DNA from: Allodiplogaster sudhausi
Taxonomy: Eukaryota; Nematoda; Chromadorea; Rhabditida; Diplogasteridae
Length of the DNA: 64,000 bases
Direction: 5' to 3'
NCBI GenBank assembly: GCA_945643635.1
Contig: CALZFC010000056.1
Span: 2,346,001 to 2,410,000, forward strand
The notes under the pieces were generated by a model. That model worked only from the letters and a program-made list of their open reading frames with translations. It ran no database searches and was not told the DNA's origin. Of the stretch, positions 11,319 through 23,777 are shown piece by piece; the stretch's first letter is position 1, and each line of letters opens with the position of its first letter. A program made the position numbers and the translations under genes.

Positions 11319-12241
11319 GTCTGTCTGTCTGTCTTTTCCTTTCTCTCTCTCTCTCAGGGATGAAAAGGGTTGATGTATGCATCCGAAAAGTAGGGTGGGG
11401 TAAACCCAAAATGGGCTCGAAAATCAGGGTGGGGTATTTAAAAATACCAATGCAAAGTGTGAAAAAGAGCTTTAAAATGCTTAAAACCAATTTTTTTTCT
11501 GCTCAAAAATGAAGTCAGGCAAGTTGGAAACAATCTCCTTACTATCTTCTCACGGTCTTCTTCCATATGAATGTATGTATGTGCATTCACACTTTCAGCT
11601 TCAATGTACTTTTTCATTCATTCCCCTTTCATTGTCCTCAAAAATCAAACTGGGGTAAATCTGACCTGTCAAAAACCAAAGTGGGGTGCTGCATTACATC
11701 AACCCTTTTCTTCCCTGCTCTCTCTCTCTCTCTCTCTGTCTCGTTTCAGCACAGGACAACGTAGCTCAAAAGATGTTGTCATACAACCGTGCGAATCGCC
11801 AAGTGGCAATCCTTTGTAATCATCAACGGGCCGTGCCGAAGACTCACGAGAAATCGATGGAGAATCTGGAGAACAAGATAAAGGAGAAGAAGAAGGAAGT
11901 GAAGACAGCGAAGGCAGAACTCAAGGCTGCCAAGGGAGCAGCGAACATTGACAAGGCCAAGAAGAAGGTCGACCGCCTCAAGGAACAATACAAGAAGCTC
12001 AAGATATCACGGACTGATAAGGTGAGCATCTCGCTTTCTTTGAGTGGGAAGAAGAGACTGATTGCAGGATGAGAACAAGCAGATCGCCCTGGGTACTTCG
12101 AAGCTCAATTACTTGGATCCTCGCATCTCAGTTGCATGGTGCAAGAAGCATGGAGTTCCCATTGAGAAGGTTTTCAACAAGACTCAGAGGGAGAAGTTCC
12201 GCTGGGCCATTGACATGGGAGATGAAGATTACGTCTTTTGA
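8139..12241 (+). CDS. TOP1: DNA topoisomerase I (eukaryotic type IB)
   Basis: Nuclear type IB topoisomerase that relaxes supercoils through a 3'-phosphotyrosine intermediate. At least 13 exons. The N-terminus (from [16 protein letters not shown]) is short, lysine/acid-rich and nuclear-localising, and contains the same motif twice in consecutive exons ([11 protein letters not shown], near 8753 and 8936). The core starts [20 protein letters not shown], then [20 protein letters not shown] and [11 protein letters not shown] joined to [12 protein letters not shown]. Active-site regions include [44 protein letters not shown] and [20 protein letters not shown] (catalytic Arg in ALRAGN). [36 protein letters not shown] and [20 protein letters not shown] follow, then a coiled-coil linker. 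The last exon has [20 protein letters not shown] with the catalytic Tyr and ends GDEDYVF. Several introns are (CT)n. Confidence 0.97.
11362..11710. mobile_element. Short terminal-inverted-repeat element (MITE-like) in a TOP1 intron
   Basis: 349 bp bounded by imperfect inverted repeats: left GAAAAGGGTTGATGTATGCA, right end reverse complement GAAAAGGGTTGATGTAATGCA without its last base. Inside, a GTGGGGT-type motif recurs about four times (near 11392, 11430, 11651 and 11682). Both flanks are (CT)n-rich. No target-site duplication or coding capacity is visible, so the class is unknown. Confidence 0.55.
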
Positions 12242-12856
12242 GTGAGCCCTTCTCTTCTATTGGCTTGTGAATCTCCCTACTCGTTACTTTTTGTCACCTC
12301 AGCCACCCCTCTTTTATATTTAGCTATCACTATTTTATTATTGTGTACACCTTCGTCTTTTCAAACTTATTACGGCTCCACACAGTAACACTGATGTTCG
12401 TTAATGTTATTTAAGATATACCCGCTTCTTAGCGGTTCGTTCATAGTTTATAATGGAGGAATATGGGACGCGGTATGAGCATTCTTCTATTAATTCAATT
12501 TAATTATTCGCGTATCCTGGCCCTTTTTTCTTCTTTTGTGATGCCTGGCGTGATAGTCATTTCTTACCGATTTTTATACACGGTCTCCATAAGTTACAAG
12601 CTGGAATTCTAACACATGTCCTTTCCCTTGTCATGTGGAGTTACACCATTTTGAATGCATTATATAACGAGACATTTCATTTATGGACAGTTAATGCCTG
12701 GTATAAGTCACATAGTGAGTACTTAATGTTTTAATAAGCAGAGAATTGTGAGAAGAAAAGCCTTTCATTACCCGCTCGCTCTCTTTCTCATTCTTTATTC
12801 CTAAGAAGTGGGGCAACTGGCTTTTAATAACAAGAATGTGGCGAGTTGATGACTGG
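12242..12856. other. Intergenic region between TOP1 and myosin VI 3' ends
   Basis: About 615 bp between convergent genes, AT-rich, with TOP1 3' UTR sequence first. No further gene, repeat or RNA is recognisable. Confidence 0.4.
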
Positions 12857-13950
12857 CTAATAAAGTAGTAGAACACCCGTGGTGTGAAATGCACTCGTGG
12901 GTAGACAAGTAGAGGGGGTAGTCCACTCAGGGTTGAACGGATTAGGGAGTCCACTCGGGTCGGCTCTGGCCTCCGTGATGTGTCCACACAGCTTGGAATT
13001 CTTCCTTGCGTATCTCAGCCCCTTCCGGCGACAAAGGCCACTCTGCTCCAGGGAAACATCCAGCATCTTCAGGTCGACCTGCCCTGCCACCAGCAGAGAC
13101 ACTCCACAACCAGGGCGCATCTCGATCTGCAAAGAGGAAGAATGGACTCTCTCTGTCTCTGTCTCACTTTCTGTCTCTGTCTCTCTCGTTCTCTCTTTTT
13201 GTCTCTCTCCTTCTCCCTCTCTCTCTCTGTCTCTGTATCTCGCTCGCTCTGTCTCCCTCTCACTCTCTCTCTATCAGTCTCTCAGGAGGTGCTGACCTGG
13301 CGAGAAACCCACTGCCCGTCGAAGTGGGCGTAGAGGAGTCCGTCTGGCCAGTGTGGCCTGCGATGGTGACTTTGAAGAAGCGTTGTTCAGTGAGAGTCGC
13401 ATTGAGAGGAGCCTGGCCAGGAGGGAGAGGGCGGGACATCGGCAGGGGTGCAATTGGCAAGGGATCCTTCATCTGGCGACTCCGCCACTCGTTGTACACT
13501 CGGAGACGGCGGTGGAACTCCTCCTTGCATCTCAGAGGCAACGACACATCTTAATACATACAAGGCTCTCCCTCTCCTCATCCTCATCTCTAACCAGTGG
13601 AAGTGTTAATGGTGTCGCGCAGCTTGGAGTACTGCCAAGTTTAGAGATCGTTGTCATCCACGTAAAGAGGCAGCCGGTGCTTGCGGTCTTCCTCCCTCCT
13701 CTCCTCCCTCAGGGCAGCATCCAGTCTCTTTCTCTCCTTGTCCTTCTCTTCTTTTTTCAGCTTCTCATCATCTTCCTTCCTCCTCTTCTCTTCCTCCACT
13801 TTCCTCCACTTTCCTTTCACTCTCTGCCATCTCTGCTGCAAGTTGCTGTTCTTCCCTCTGGAGTCGTCTGAAGCCGAAAGCATAAGGGAGTGAAAGAGAC
13901 AAGAAAAGAGAAAGAGAGAGAGAGAGAGGAGAGAGAGAAAGAGAGGTGAG

Positions 13951-13988
<38 letters not shown>

Positions 13989-14393
13989 TGCGAACGACAT
14001 TAGCAATTTAATTCTTGTTGAGAGCGGTAAAAAAGCGGTGAGAAGAAAGAGGCGAGTACTTGTCACTGTTGATTAACTGGAATCACCTACCGCTGCCTCT
14101 CCTCCAAGCGCATCTTCGCCTGTTTCACTTCCTCTTCCCGTTTCGCTTCCTCCGCTTCTCTTTCGCGCTTCAGCGCCTCGGCATTACTGAAAGTGAAAAA
14201 GATTTGGAAGTATCACAATATGTCACACGATTGTTAGTGATCTCACCGAACGCGACCCAGGACCGCATCGAACATCTTCATGCAGGAGTCGGACTCAGCT
14301 ATCGTCTTCTCGAGGGGCCACTGGGCCATCTGTTACATTTGTAGGTTAAGAGATGGATTGATGAGGGAGACAGAGAAATAGAGACAGAGGGAA

Positions 14394-14434
<41 letters not shown>

Positions 14435-16229
14435 TGGGGATGAACTCGGATATGCTCGATGTGTTGCTCAAGGCTGTGGTTGAGTGTGACGAGACTTCAT
14501 CCATGGCTGAGTGGTCACCCTGGCGAAGTACTGCTGTCGCCTGTTGTAGTTGACGGGCTCGCAACAGTAGAGACATTCTAAGAGAGAAAGAGGAGAGAGA
14601 GATAAAGTGAGAGAGAGAGATAGAGAGAGAAAGACAGAGAAGGCGAGAGAGCGAGATATTTTTAGAGGGGAATCACACGTTGCGAGGACGAGGGTACCAA
14701 ACCTCTCGCGGAATCGCTTCCGGGCGATGAATCCGCGAGTGTATCGTTGAATTGTCACCAGGGCATTACGACGATATTCAATCTTCCGCTGCACTGGAAG
14801 GGAGAGCTGAGAGAGAGAGAGTGAGAGAGAGAGAAGAGAGAAATAAAAGAAAAGGAGAGGTCAGGGAAAGAGAGGAGAAAGAGAGAGAGAGCGCAGACAT
14901 GAAAAACCAGCGGAAGAGACCCTCGCAAATAACTGACACTTCACGCACTGCCACGCGGCGTACTGGACGAGCCGCCAGCGGAGAGTGAGCAGGATGGACT
15001 TGGTCTTCGCCACCAGCACAGCCATCTCAGAGGGATCACAAGACAACAGCTGAAGAGCAAGCACTCCTTTCTTCTCTTTCTCTCTCCTGTCTCTCGGGTC
15101 TCTCCTCTCTCTCCCTCCCTTTCTCGGTCCCACACGGATATTATCATCTCTCAATCCTTTTCACCTTACCGTATCAAACTCTGCAAATTTGCCCGATCGG
15201 AAGAAGATTTTGCTGGTGCCGAAGGCGTAGTCATCTCGAGACAAGCCAACGGCACGGAAGAGGCACTGAAAATGGATAGAAAGGGAGAGAGAGAAATAGA
15301 GAAAGAAAGAAATAGAGAAAGAGATCAAGAGAATAGAGTAGAAGAACAGAGTAAGAGAAGAGAGAAAGATAAATAAATATATACAACGATGAGAGAAGGA
15401 GAGGGGAGAAAGAGGAAAAAGATAAAGAGAAATACATATAGAATAGAGAAAGAGGAAAGGGATAGTGGCGTAGTTACTTGACAGAAGAGACGAGGCTCAA
15501 GGCAAACCAGATTTACAGGAAGATTCTTCACGTACAACGAGTAGAGCTCGGCAAAAGAAACCCTGCAAGGAAAGAGTGATTTGAATTGAGAATTGTTAGA
15601 GGATTAGATTAAGAGAGAGAAGGTAAAAAGAGAAAGAAAGATAGAAAAAGTGGGCTAATGAGAGAAAAAGGAAATAAATGAGAGATAAAAGAAAGATAGA
15701 GAAAAGAGGGAGAAAGGAGAGAGAGAGAGAAAAAAAAAGAAAGAGAGGGGGGAGGAGAGAGAAAGAGACATTTGCCAGAAAGAGGTTTAGAGTGAACGAG
15801 ACCTGCTGGGATAGGCAATGTTCATGAGCTTGAGAAGACTGGGAATGCCAGCACAGCGGAGCTGCGCAAGAACGAGGCCACCGTCGAACTCCCTCGCAGA
15901 GATCTTCTCGTTCGGCTTGACGCATCTCACGAAATGGGTGCCCTGATATTTCCCCCATTCTCTTTCATTGCTATCTCTCTCTCTCTCGCTCTATCTCTCT
16001 CTCTCTCTCTCTTTCTCTCCTCACAGTCTTCTCCAGCTTCAGCTGCAGATCAGTCAGCTGCGTCTTGAACTTGCTGCCGACGGAGACAGCGCGGAGTCGA
16101 TTGATGTTGCTGCCGGTCTTTGTCTTTGGTTCGTTTTCTGCGATGAAGAGTTCGCGGATCAGTGATGACCTTAGAGTGGCTCATCTCTCCATCTTCATCC
16201 GTTCTAATTCATTCCATTCACATTTCCCT

Positions 16230-16269
<40 letters not shown>

Positions 16270-16387
16270 GCTGTCTCTGTCTCCCCTCTCTCTGTCTCTC
16301 TCTTGATGTTTCTCTCTCGCTCTCTCTGTCTCTCTCTCTCGCTGTCTCTGTCTCTCTCTTTCGCTGTCTCTGTCTGCCCTCTCTCTG

Positions 16388-16438
<51 letters not shown>

Positions 16439-16443
16439 CTCTG

Positions 16444-16492
<49 letters not shown>

Positions 16493-17310
16493 AGATACGC
16501 CGATGACTCGATGAGCAATTCGAGTGAAGCATGCAAAGCGTCGTTGTTCTTGGCCAGGAATGCTGCAGTCTCATAGCAGACGGTGCCTGAAGAAAACCTG
16601 CGTATTGTCGAATGAGAAATCCTTCGTCGCCTCTCATCTGACGGTACTCTTTGGCCTTGCCTTCTGAAGACTACAGAATGACCAGCCAGAAAGGGACAGC
16701 GATAGAATGGACCTCGATTCGGAAGTGGTTCGAGTACTTGGCCAGTGCCTGAGCGGTGAAATTCGCTCCGGATGGACGGGGCATCTTCGCTTCTTCGTCG
16801 AGGAGGTCGAAGAGACCAATTCCCTTCGCCTCGAACAGGTCTGACATTAAATGTGGGTTTGAACATCTAAGTGTCGCTGCTCAACGTTGCTTAACTTGCC
16901 AGATCGGACGTGATCGCTACTTCACTGTCAACAGGACATTCCACCCGAGCGCGGCAATGTGCTGCTCAGCAGGACATTCCAACCGAGGTCAGCAGGACAT
17001 TCTGTGCCAGGAGCACCAGGATCGCTGCCAGGGGGGAATGTCCTGCTCGGGTCGGTTCGAATGTCCTTCTCTGCAGGACATCCAAAAAAACATTCAACCC
17101 GAGAATTGAATGTTACGAACATTCTTTTTTGTGTGTAGTGAATGGGGGGAATGGGAATCCCCTCTGCCTTGTACAATCTCTGCTCCGCTCCCAGCACTCG
17201 CTCAGTGAAGAAGTGATGCAACTTCTCATTGCAGTAGTTGATGCAGAACTGCTCGAAGGAGTTGCGGGCGAAGAATTCTAGAACAAGGGACCGAGAGGGA
17301 AAGGGAGAAT

Positions 17311-17361
<51 letters not shown>

Positions 17362-18621
17362 CCGAAGCCGGCAATGTCGAGTACACCGATGAAGGCGGCG
17401 CTGTTGGAGTAAGGAATGGACGAGTTCATGCGGGCGACGATCCAGTCAAAGAGGCGAGAGTAGAGGGACTTGGAGAGAGCATCACGGGCAGCACTTGCCT
17501 CCCCACTCGTCAGAGGAACTCTGCAGAGGGCGAGAGAGTGAGGAAGAAAGAGAGAGAACAGAGACACAAATACTTGGTTAGATGCTGAGTGAAGAAACGC
17601 ATGAGTGTTACCTGATAAGCGTTCCCTTGACTCCACCACGGGTTGGCTGCATGATTCGCGCGACCAGAGACATCCTCAACTCGTCCTGCTCAAGACCAAG
17701 CAACTGAGACGCATTCAGCAAGGAAGACTCTGCTCCACTCTCAACACGACAACCACCTCAACACTCAGATAAGCAGGAGCAACGGATCAGTCAAGGCAAC
17801 CTCTGCTGTCGCCTGCGTCTTCCACAAACGTTACATTTCCCAGATGGAGAATAGCAGCGAGAAGAGAGTACCCATCGAAAAGGAGCGAGGGGTCAAGGCC
17901 AGTGCCCTGGAGCGCGGAGGATACTGTAGCCAGGCGAGCGGCATCGTCCAGCACGGGATCGGACAGCAAATGACCCTGTGCCTGGATTTCTTTGCTCTCT
18001 TATAATATGGCGCTCTTTTCTCTATTAGAAGGGCTCAATGGAAAGGGCGGAAGATAAGAGGATATCTCACGAACCGATATTCTCTGTTTTGGAATGATGG
18101 CTTCACTCTTTGCGAAGAAAGCAGGACAGGCGGCGAGGTACTGAAGAAGAAGCGATAGTGACAACTTAATTCTTCTTCCACTCAAACCGCAAATTACCCT
18201 GAATTTACTAGGCTTGTCCAGCCGCAACTTCTTGAAAGTTTGCTCGTCAGAGCCAGCGATGAGTTGGTAGAAGATGTGGTAGTTGCGCTCTCCCGGGGAC
18301 TGAGTCGCCACTCGGGTTCGCTCCAGCAGGTAGTGAGAGATCAACCCGCCGCACAGACGACTCTCAAACAACTCTTTAAGATCTCTATTATCTCTCTCCG
18401 TGTCTCTCTCTCTCTCTCTCGCTATCTCTTTTACCTTTTTGTCAAAGTGGACCTCGATGAACTTGCCAAATCGGCTGCTGTTGTGATTACGCAGCGTCTT
18501 GGCATTGCCAAACGTTTCGAGAACGGGATTTGCTTAAACCAGAGAGAGTGAAAGAGAAAAAAAAGAAAAAGAGAGAAACCAAATGTGAGAAGGGGAGAGA
18601 AAGAGAGTGTGAGAGTGAGAA

Positions 18622-18676
<55 letters not shown>

Positions 18677-18911
18677 TTGCGAAGCAGGGTGAGTGCTAAC
18701 TCTCGAGGACGCTCTTCTGTATGGAGGAGGCAACGGATTCGCTGGCCGCGCAGAGGAATGAAAGAATAGCCTTCTGGCTCTCTGTTTTGCCCGAGCCATA
18801 CTCGCCGGACACAACCACACTCTGGGAGACTCCAGATCGGCACAACTCACGACGGGCCTTCTCTCCTACAAGCACACACCTGTTCATCTCCTTCTCTCTC
18901 TCATTCTCTCC

Positions 18912-18963
<52 letters not shown>

Positions 18964-19743
18964 ACCTTCTCTCACTATCCGAATTACCGATGGCATAAAT
19001 ATGAGGTGGAAGAGTTCCGAGTGATTTTCCACTGTAGGCACAAATGCGAGGAGTTCCATACATTCCTTCCAGTTGTTCGTATGGATTCACATACACCAGA
19101 ATATTACCGACGTAAGACTGAAGAACGGCGATTGAAGGGGTTGGAGAGAGAGAAAGAGAGAGATTCAACGATAAAGAGTCAGAAAGGGAAAGAGAGAGAG
19201 ATAGAGAAGCGAGAGAAAATGAAATTCCAATCGTTTGAAAGCTGACATAAATATGCTTATTTTGGAATCGCAGGCGGCAGTTGTGAAGCAGAGTCGCTTC
19301 GTTTAGATGCACCAGACTGCCTGAGTTACGGCAATTCTCCATCAGGTTTGTTTTTTTTATACAGAAATTGTTTAAAATTAAGTGTACAATTAGAATCTCT
19401 TCTCCCCATACATCTCAGTTTTATGTGTATTTCTTCCGCTTGCTCTCCTTCTCACTGACAATTGTCCTCAACATCTCGGTTGTTGTCTTCTTCCGCTGCC
19501 ACAACATCGTCATATTCTGCTGAGACCTTTGAATGTAAGCTTAGAAGAAATATACAAAGTACCCATAATTGTTAGATCAAGAGATGTCTTTACTTTGAGA
19601 TGAATGGAGAATGACAAACGGACTTGTGAGAGGGAGATGTCATCTGGCTTGATTGTCATGGTTTTAGCGTTGAAGTCGACGAGTTTGCCTAGGATGAAGC
19701 CTTCTCTTGGGTCAGCCAGCCACACGGGCCGACCGAACTCCAT
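12857..19743 (-). CDS. MYO6: Unconventional myosin VI heavy chain
   Basis: Minus-end-directed actin motor. The start [20 protein letters not shown] is the myosin VI N-terminus. Motor motifs in order: [17 protein letters not shown] and [13 protein letters not shown]-loop [11 protein letters not shown] (about 18800); [20 protein letters not shown] with switch I and [47 protein letters not shown]; switch [52 protein letters not shown]; and [15 protein letters not shown]. The converter region ([25 protein letters not shown]) is followed by light-chain motifs ([20 protein letters not shown]), a charged helix rich in Glu/Lys/Arg, and the cargo-binding domain with [14 protein letters not shown]. Nearly every intron holds GA/CT microsatellite. 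Near the end the family-conserved sequence continues in another frame after a G run at 13019-13022; in that frame the stop would be at 12942. Confidence 0.93.
16228..16492. repeat. Large (TC)n/(GTCTCT)n microsatellite in a myosin VI intron
   Basis: About 265 bp of TC with interspersed GTCTCT and GCTCTC units on the + strand. Similar shorter tracts occur elsewhere in the gene at about 13140-13280 (TC), 13905-13990 (GA), 14398-14430 (GA), 17313-17360 (GA), 18604-18672 (GA) and 18893-18963 (TC). Confidence 0.9.
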
Positions 19744-19921
19744 TCTACAAGGAAGCACTTCAACTGGTAGAACTAGCGATGTCATAATGTATTTCAATAT
19801 TTGAACGACGCACTTGAAGAATGAAAAAAGAAGGAAATGGAGCGAGCATTCGACCTTAAGAGGCATTGTGCCCTTCCTTGCAAAGAAAGATTCGTCACTC
19901 AACAATTATCACTTCTAACCA

Positions 19922-20679
19922 TCCGTGATCAGAGGTGTCAACGGGCCCAAAATTTTTGGGCCAGCCCTGTACCTGAGGGCCCAAAGTCTCGGCCTTGCCC
20001 GCCCGGAAATTTCCGGGCCTTGTAATTTTGGGCCCGGCCCGGCCCTTGGGCCCGTTTGAGCCCGATTTTCAAAATCCGAAAAAAAAATTTTTTTTTCTTT
20101 CAAAAATTGGGCCATGTTAATTGGGGTTTGTTTTGGGCTTGCATGCAGTTTAACAAAGTAACTGAGCAACAAGTGCCTCCTCTGTTCCTTGCAACGCAGC
20201 GTGTGGCTGCCGTGCGGCAGGACACGGCGCCTTCCGCAAGTGCGCGTCTTACCGCGACACCCAGATCGAATTCAGTGAGGCAGAGTTAGTGATAGATGTC
20301 TTTGCTCTCGAGTTGTTAAACTGCATGCAAGCACAAAACAAACGTAATATTCGTGTTCTCCATGTTCGAAAACCCCCCAGTGCATAGTTTGAGTAAAATG
20401 CAAAGCAAAAATATGTTGCCCCCACCCCCAAGTAACATGCCACTATATAACAAACCTATTTCTAATACTTCCGAAAATTTAAAGTTTATGTCTTTACCAT
20501 CAATTTGTTAGGAATTTCTGACTTGAGGGCCCAATCGGGCCTACGGGCCGGCCCAACTTTTCTTGGGCCCTGCCCGGCCCGGCCCGGGGCCTTGGGAAAT
20601 TGGGCCAGCCAGCCCTGAGGGCCGGGCAGGGCCAGGCCGGGCCGGGCCGGGCCGGCCCATTGACACCTCTGTCCGTGAT
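19922..20679. mobile_element. Non-autonomous hAT-type DNA transposon with perfect 8-bp TSD
   Basis: The element spans 19930-20671 (742 bp). Left terminus CAGAGGTGTCAACGGGCC; reverse complement of the right terminus CAGAGGTGTCAATGGGCC (one mismatch in 18). It is flanked by the identical octamer TCCGTGAT at 19922-19929 and 20672-20679. An 8-bp duplication with CAGNGGTGTCAA-like ends is the hAT superfamily hallmark. Subterminal regions are dense in GGCCCGGCCC motifs in inverted orientation, likely transposase binding repeats. No transposase ORF is present. It sits about 190 bp upstream of the myosin VI start codon. Confidence 0.88.
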
Positions 20680-21184
20680 AAGGAGTAGAGTGAGGAGAGA
20701 GGCAAGACAGACGATGACAACTTGGGAGAAGGACAAACACGGGATTGCAACTCTCCACAACATCTTTTGCATTCAAAAAATAGGATGAAGCAGGAAGGAA
20801 CCGAATCGGCACACGTTTCTGCTTCCTTTTCCTTGTCTTATTCTCACTTTCTCATTCCTCCTCGTTCATCAATATCTCTCCAGTATATACGGAACGGATA
20901 CCACATAAGCGCAGTCGGTGGAAGGCGCGTTTGGACTATCTCTCTTTCTCTCGCTCTCTCTGCACCATAAACAGTCTCTCTTTTCTCTTGCAGCACGCCA
21001 CGGCATTTGGGCATTGATTGAGAAAAATAAAAAGAAAGACAGAGATAGTGAGAGAGAGAGAGAGGGAAAATCGAAAGAGAGAGAGAAAGAGTGCGAAGAG
21101 AGAGGGAAAGAAAGAGAAAAGAGAGAGAGAGAGGGAAAGAAAGAGAAAAGAGAGAGAGAGAGAGAGAGAGAGGGAAAGTAAGAG

Positions 21185-21232
<48 letters not shown>

Positions 21233-21340
21233 TGTGAGAATGAGAATATAAGCAGCTGAGCAAATTGCAGGCGCGTTTGAACAGTCTTCGGCCGTAGTCC
21301 AGTGGTGTAAATTTAGTAATTAAATAAGTAGTTTTTTTCA
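20680..21340. repeat. GA-rich low-complexity block, no gene
   Basis: After about 360 bp of unremarkable sequence, 21045-21235 is (GA)n with GAAA interruptions. Long open frames on both strands here arise from the repeat and are not supported as genes. Confidence 0.8.
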
Positions 21341-21400
21341 TTTATATATAAAGCAGTGAGATTCATCGCCTGTTGTCATTCATCTTTCTTTGCAAACCTT

Positions 21401-21448
21401 TGCATTATAGTTTACGGCGCATAAGACGCCGTAAACTATAATAGTGCA
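21401..21448. repeat. Perfect hairpin
   Basis: A 16-bp perfect stem (ATTATAGTTTACGGCG paired with its complement) around a 7-base loop (CATAAGA), extended by a TGC/GCA pair after a small bulge. It stands in non-coding repeat-rich DNA. It could be a transposon end or palindromic insertion remnant; there is no T-run to suggest a terminator. Confidence 0.6.
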
Positions 21449-21504
21449 AGGTGGACGACCTGTGTATTACTTGTAATATGAGATTAGTACCGCATGCATT
21501 TACA

Positions 21505-21630
21505 ATAGCCATTTATATGGTCGTCTATCTCCCACATAACCACGATTACCCTTCCGAATGTGTACCTTACACCACACACAATAGTAACACTTTATCGACA
21601 TAGGTGCTCCCAACTGGGTCGAGAATAGAA
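21505..21630. repeat. Diverged copy of the 114-bp dispersed repeat
   Basis: Resembles the sequence found identically at 25965-26078 and 26770-26883: TTATATGGTC, a CCCACATAACC.CGATTAC core, TTTATCGA and GGGTC near the end, with many substitutions. It is an older copy of the same family. Confidence 0.5.
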
Positions 21631-23777
21631 TGTCGAAAGTATCCTTTTAGATGCTGATGAGGGCATTGTGCACCTCAGAGTAGACAGTAGTTGGAGTCCT
21701 TCCAGTCCTAGAGCCTTCAGTTCTGAAAATGTGTCTCACTGCTCCCGGTGTAGGTCACCACTTCCTGCTCGACAAGTTAGCTATATTCGAAGATATCCGC
21801 CGCACTTGAGGTTAGTTCAAGTCGACGTCTCTGTCCTAGGAAGCATGGTTCTCTAAGATCCTCAATAGCTCCTAACCTCACGACCTTAACAATTTCACCT
21901 GGGATTGTTCCAAAGAACTAATCGAAAATCTATCACAGTAAACTTCCCGTTGGATCAATGCCGGCCCTGTGCTTACTCTGCAGTTCTCATGTAACTCAAC
22001 AGTTCGTACTGGAGAAGGATCCTCAAGAAAATACCATGTAAACATTTCTATGTATATCTTCGATGCCTGGCCCTCTCTTGTATGTACGGGCTCAACAACA
22101 TATGCAAACTTTATGCAGTGCTCTTAGATAACACGATTATGGCCCTAAGAAGGGCCATTTGGTTCTGGTAAAGCCCGAGAAGCAAATTTTTTTTTCTTGT
22201 CTCCGGAGGACTTCTGGAGCCGAGCGCCGGAGCATCTTAAGGACTCGGACCTGCGAGATGATGATACAGGAGAGCAGCTTGCTCGGATCCTCGCGGAAGG
22301 CGTTGTCAGCCAGCTCAGAGACATGCGTGCCCGAGCCCCGACAGCCAAGAGAAGTACACGATCTTCTTTCCCTGCAACCAACGTAACTTGAAAACAACGC
22401 ATTCACTCTGTAGAATACGAATGTATTAAAGAGGTAGGTTGCAGTGGCAACCGGTAAACAGGCCGAGAAGCTGATTAATCCTAGCATCCGGAATACTTTA
22501 AGGCAGAATACCGGGGTATAGATAGATTCAGACCTGTATATGTTGACACCGGGGAAGAGCTTGCTTGGCTATTCGTCCCAGGTCCAGAGAAGGCCAGGCC
22601 ACCAGCCCACTGCAAAAACCATACTACTAAGAAAAGAGGCAATAGATCATAGGTAGAATGTCTACCACACTCATATGAGCAGATAATGTAATCTACCAGT
22701 TAATATTCAGGATACTTAGTCCCATTTTTCTATCAGAGTTGACCATATACTCAACGCCAAGAAGTTGTCCGCTAGAACTGTTCCCGTGGTAAGTTACCTA
22801 GCCCAACTGTTGATTTCCGTTTGCGGAATCCACTTACCCATCAAGAGGAGAGGCGTCCTGCCAGTCGGGAGGCCCGAGGCCACTCGCTGCGAGTTGCTCT
22901 TGGATAGAGTGAAGAAGACCTGCAAGCAACGTTACTTGAACCAGGCAAAATAAGTCCAATTGTATACTTGTAATATAAACATATGAGCAGAAACTGGAAT
23001 CTGCCTGGTAATGTTCAGACTATTTAGTCAACTTATTGTTAAAAGTAAACCCGTCTACTCTTAAACGAAAGATGCCCGGTATGACCTTCATATCTTACGA
23101 AATAACATTAGACCGATAATTGCATGTGCAACAATTGTTCTTGGTTGAGGAAACAACATACCCATCTGGGGGGAAGTGGGAATGCCCGAATAAGGAATCC
23201 GAATAAGGAAGCCAATCTGCGGAGGTGACCTTGATTTATTGTCTGAGGCAATAATCTAGCATCTGATTAAAGAAATAACCATACCCCTCTGGAGGGACAA
23301 AAAAGGGATTCCCGATTGAGGAATCTTCAACCGTCGTAGGATGGGGTGCCACTGGGCCAATTCAATTCAACCAAATTAAACTGCACTGAAATAGTACCTT
23401 AAAAACGCAGTAGACATACGTAGCCGCCAAAAAATGCTTCCTCATGTCGTGATCCTTCTTGCCTCCTGCTGAGGTCTTATTCAGAAATGACAACTGCATA
23501 TTATGACTTTCGCCCAATGCGAGCTGCAATCGCCGACCATTTATGAATACACGGATAATAATAATCATAATCATCAGTGAATCTAACCTGAGTCATGGAG
23601 TTCAGGACTGTTTTCCAAACAGTTGGAATTTGCTCCAAAGTCGCGGCATCCAGATAATCACAGCCTCGTCGTCACTTACAACGTCGTCATCCATCCTTTC
23701 TGCAATCAACAGATACCTTCTCTTAAAGCTTCCTGTTGAGGGTAATCCATCTATCCACTGGAGGGAGAAATTGTTAC
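21631..23777. other. Gene-free repeat-rich stretch
   Basis: No gene can be supported. Short open frames at 22197-22391 (+, hydrophilic and acidic, beginning MSPEDFWSRAPEHLKDSD) and 22765-22953 (+) look like decayed retroelement gag-like pieces but have no diagnostic motif. Related phrases ending in a GAGGAATC/AAGGAATC motif recur near 23160-23210 and 23290-23330. Confidence 0.35.

Noticed and set aside
20844..21341. 165-codon minus-strand and 87-codon + strand frames in GA repeat
   Set aside because: Low-complexity peptides of Ser/Leu or Arg/Glu only; no gene evidence.
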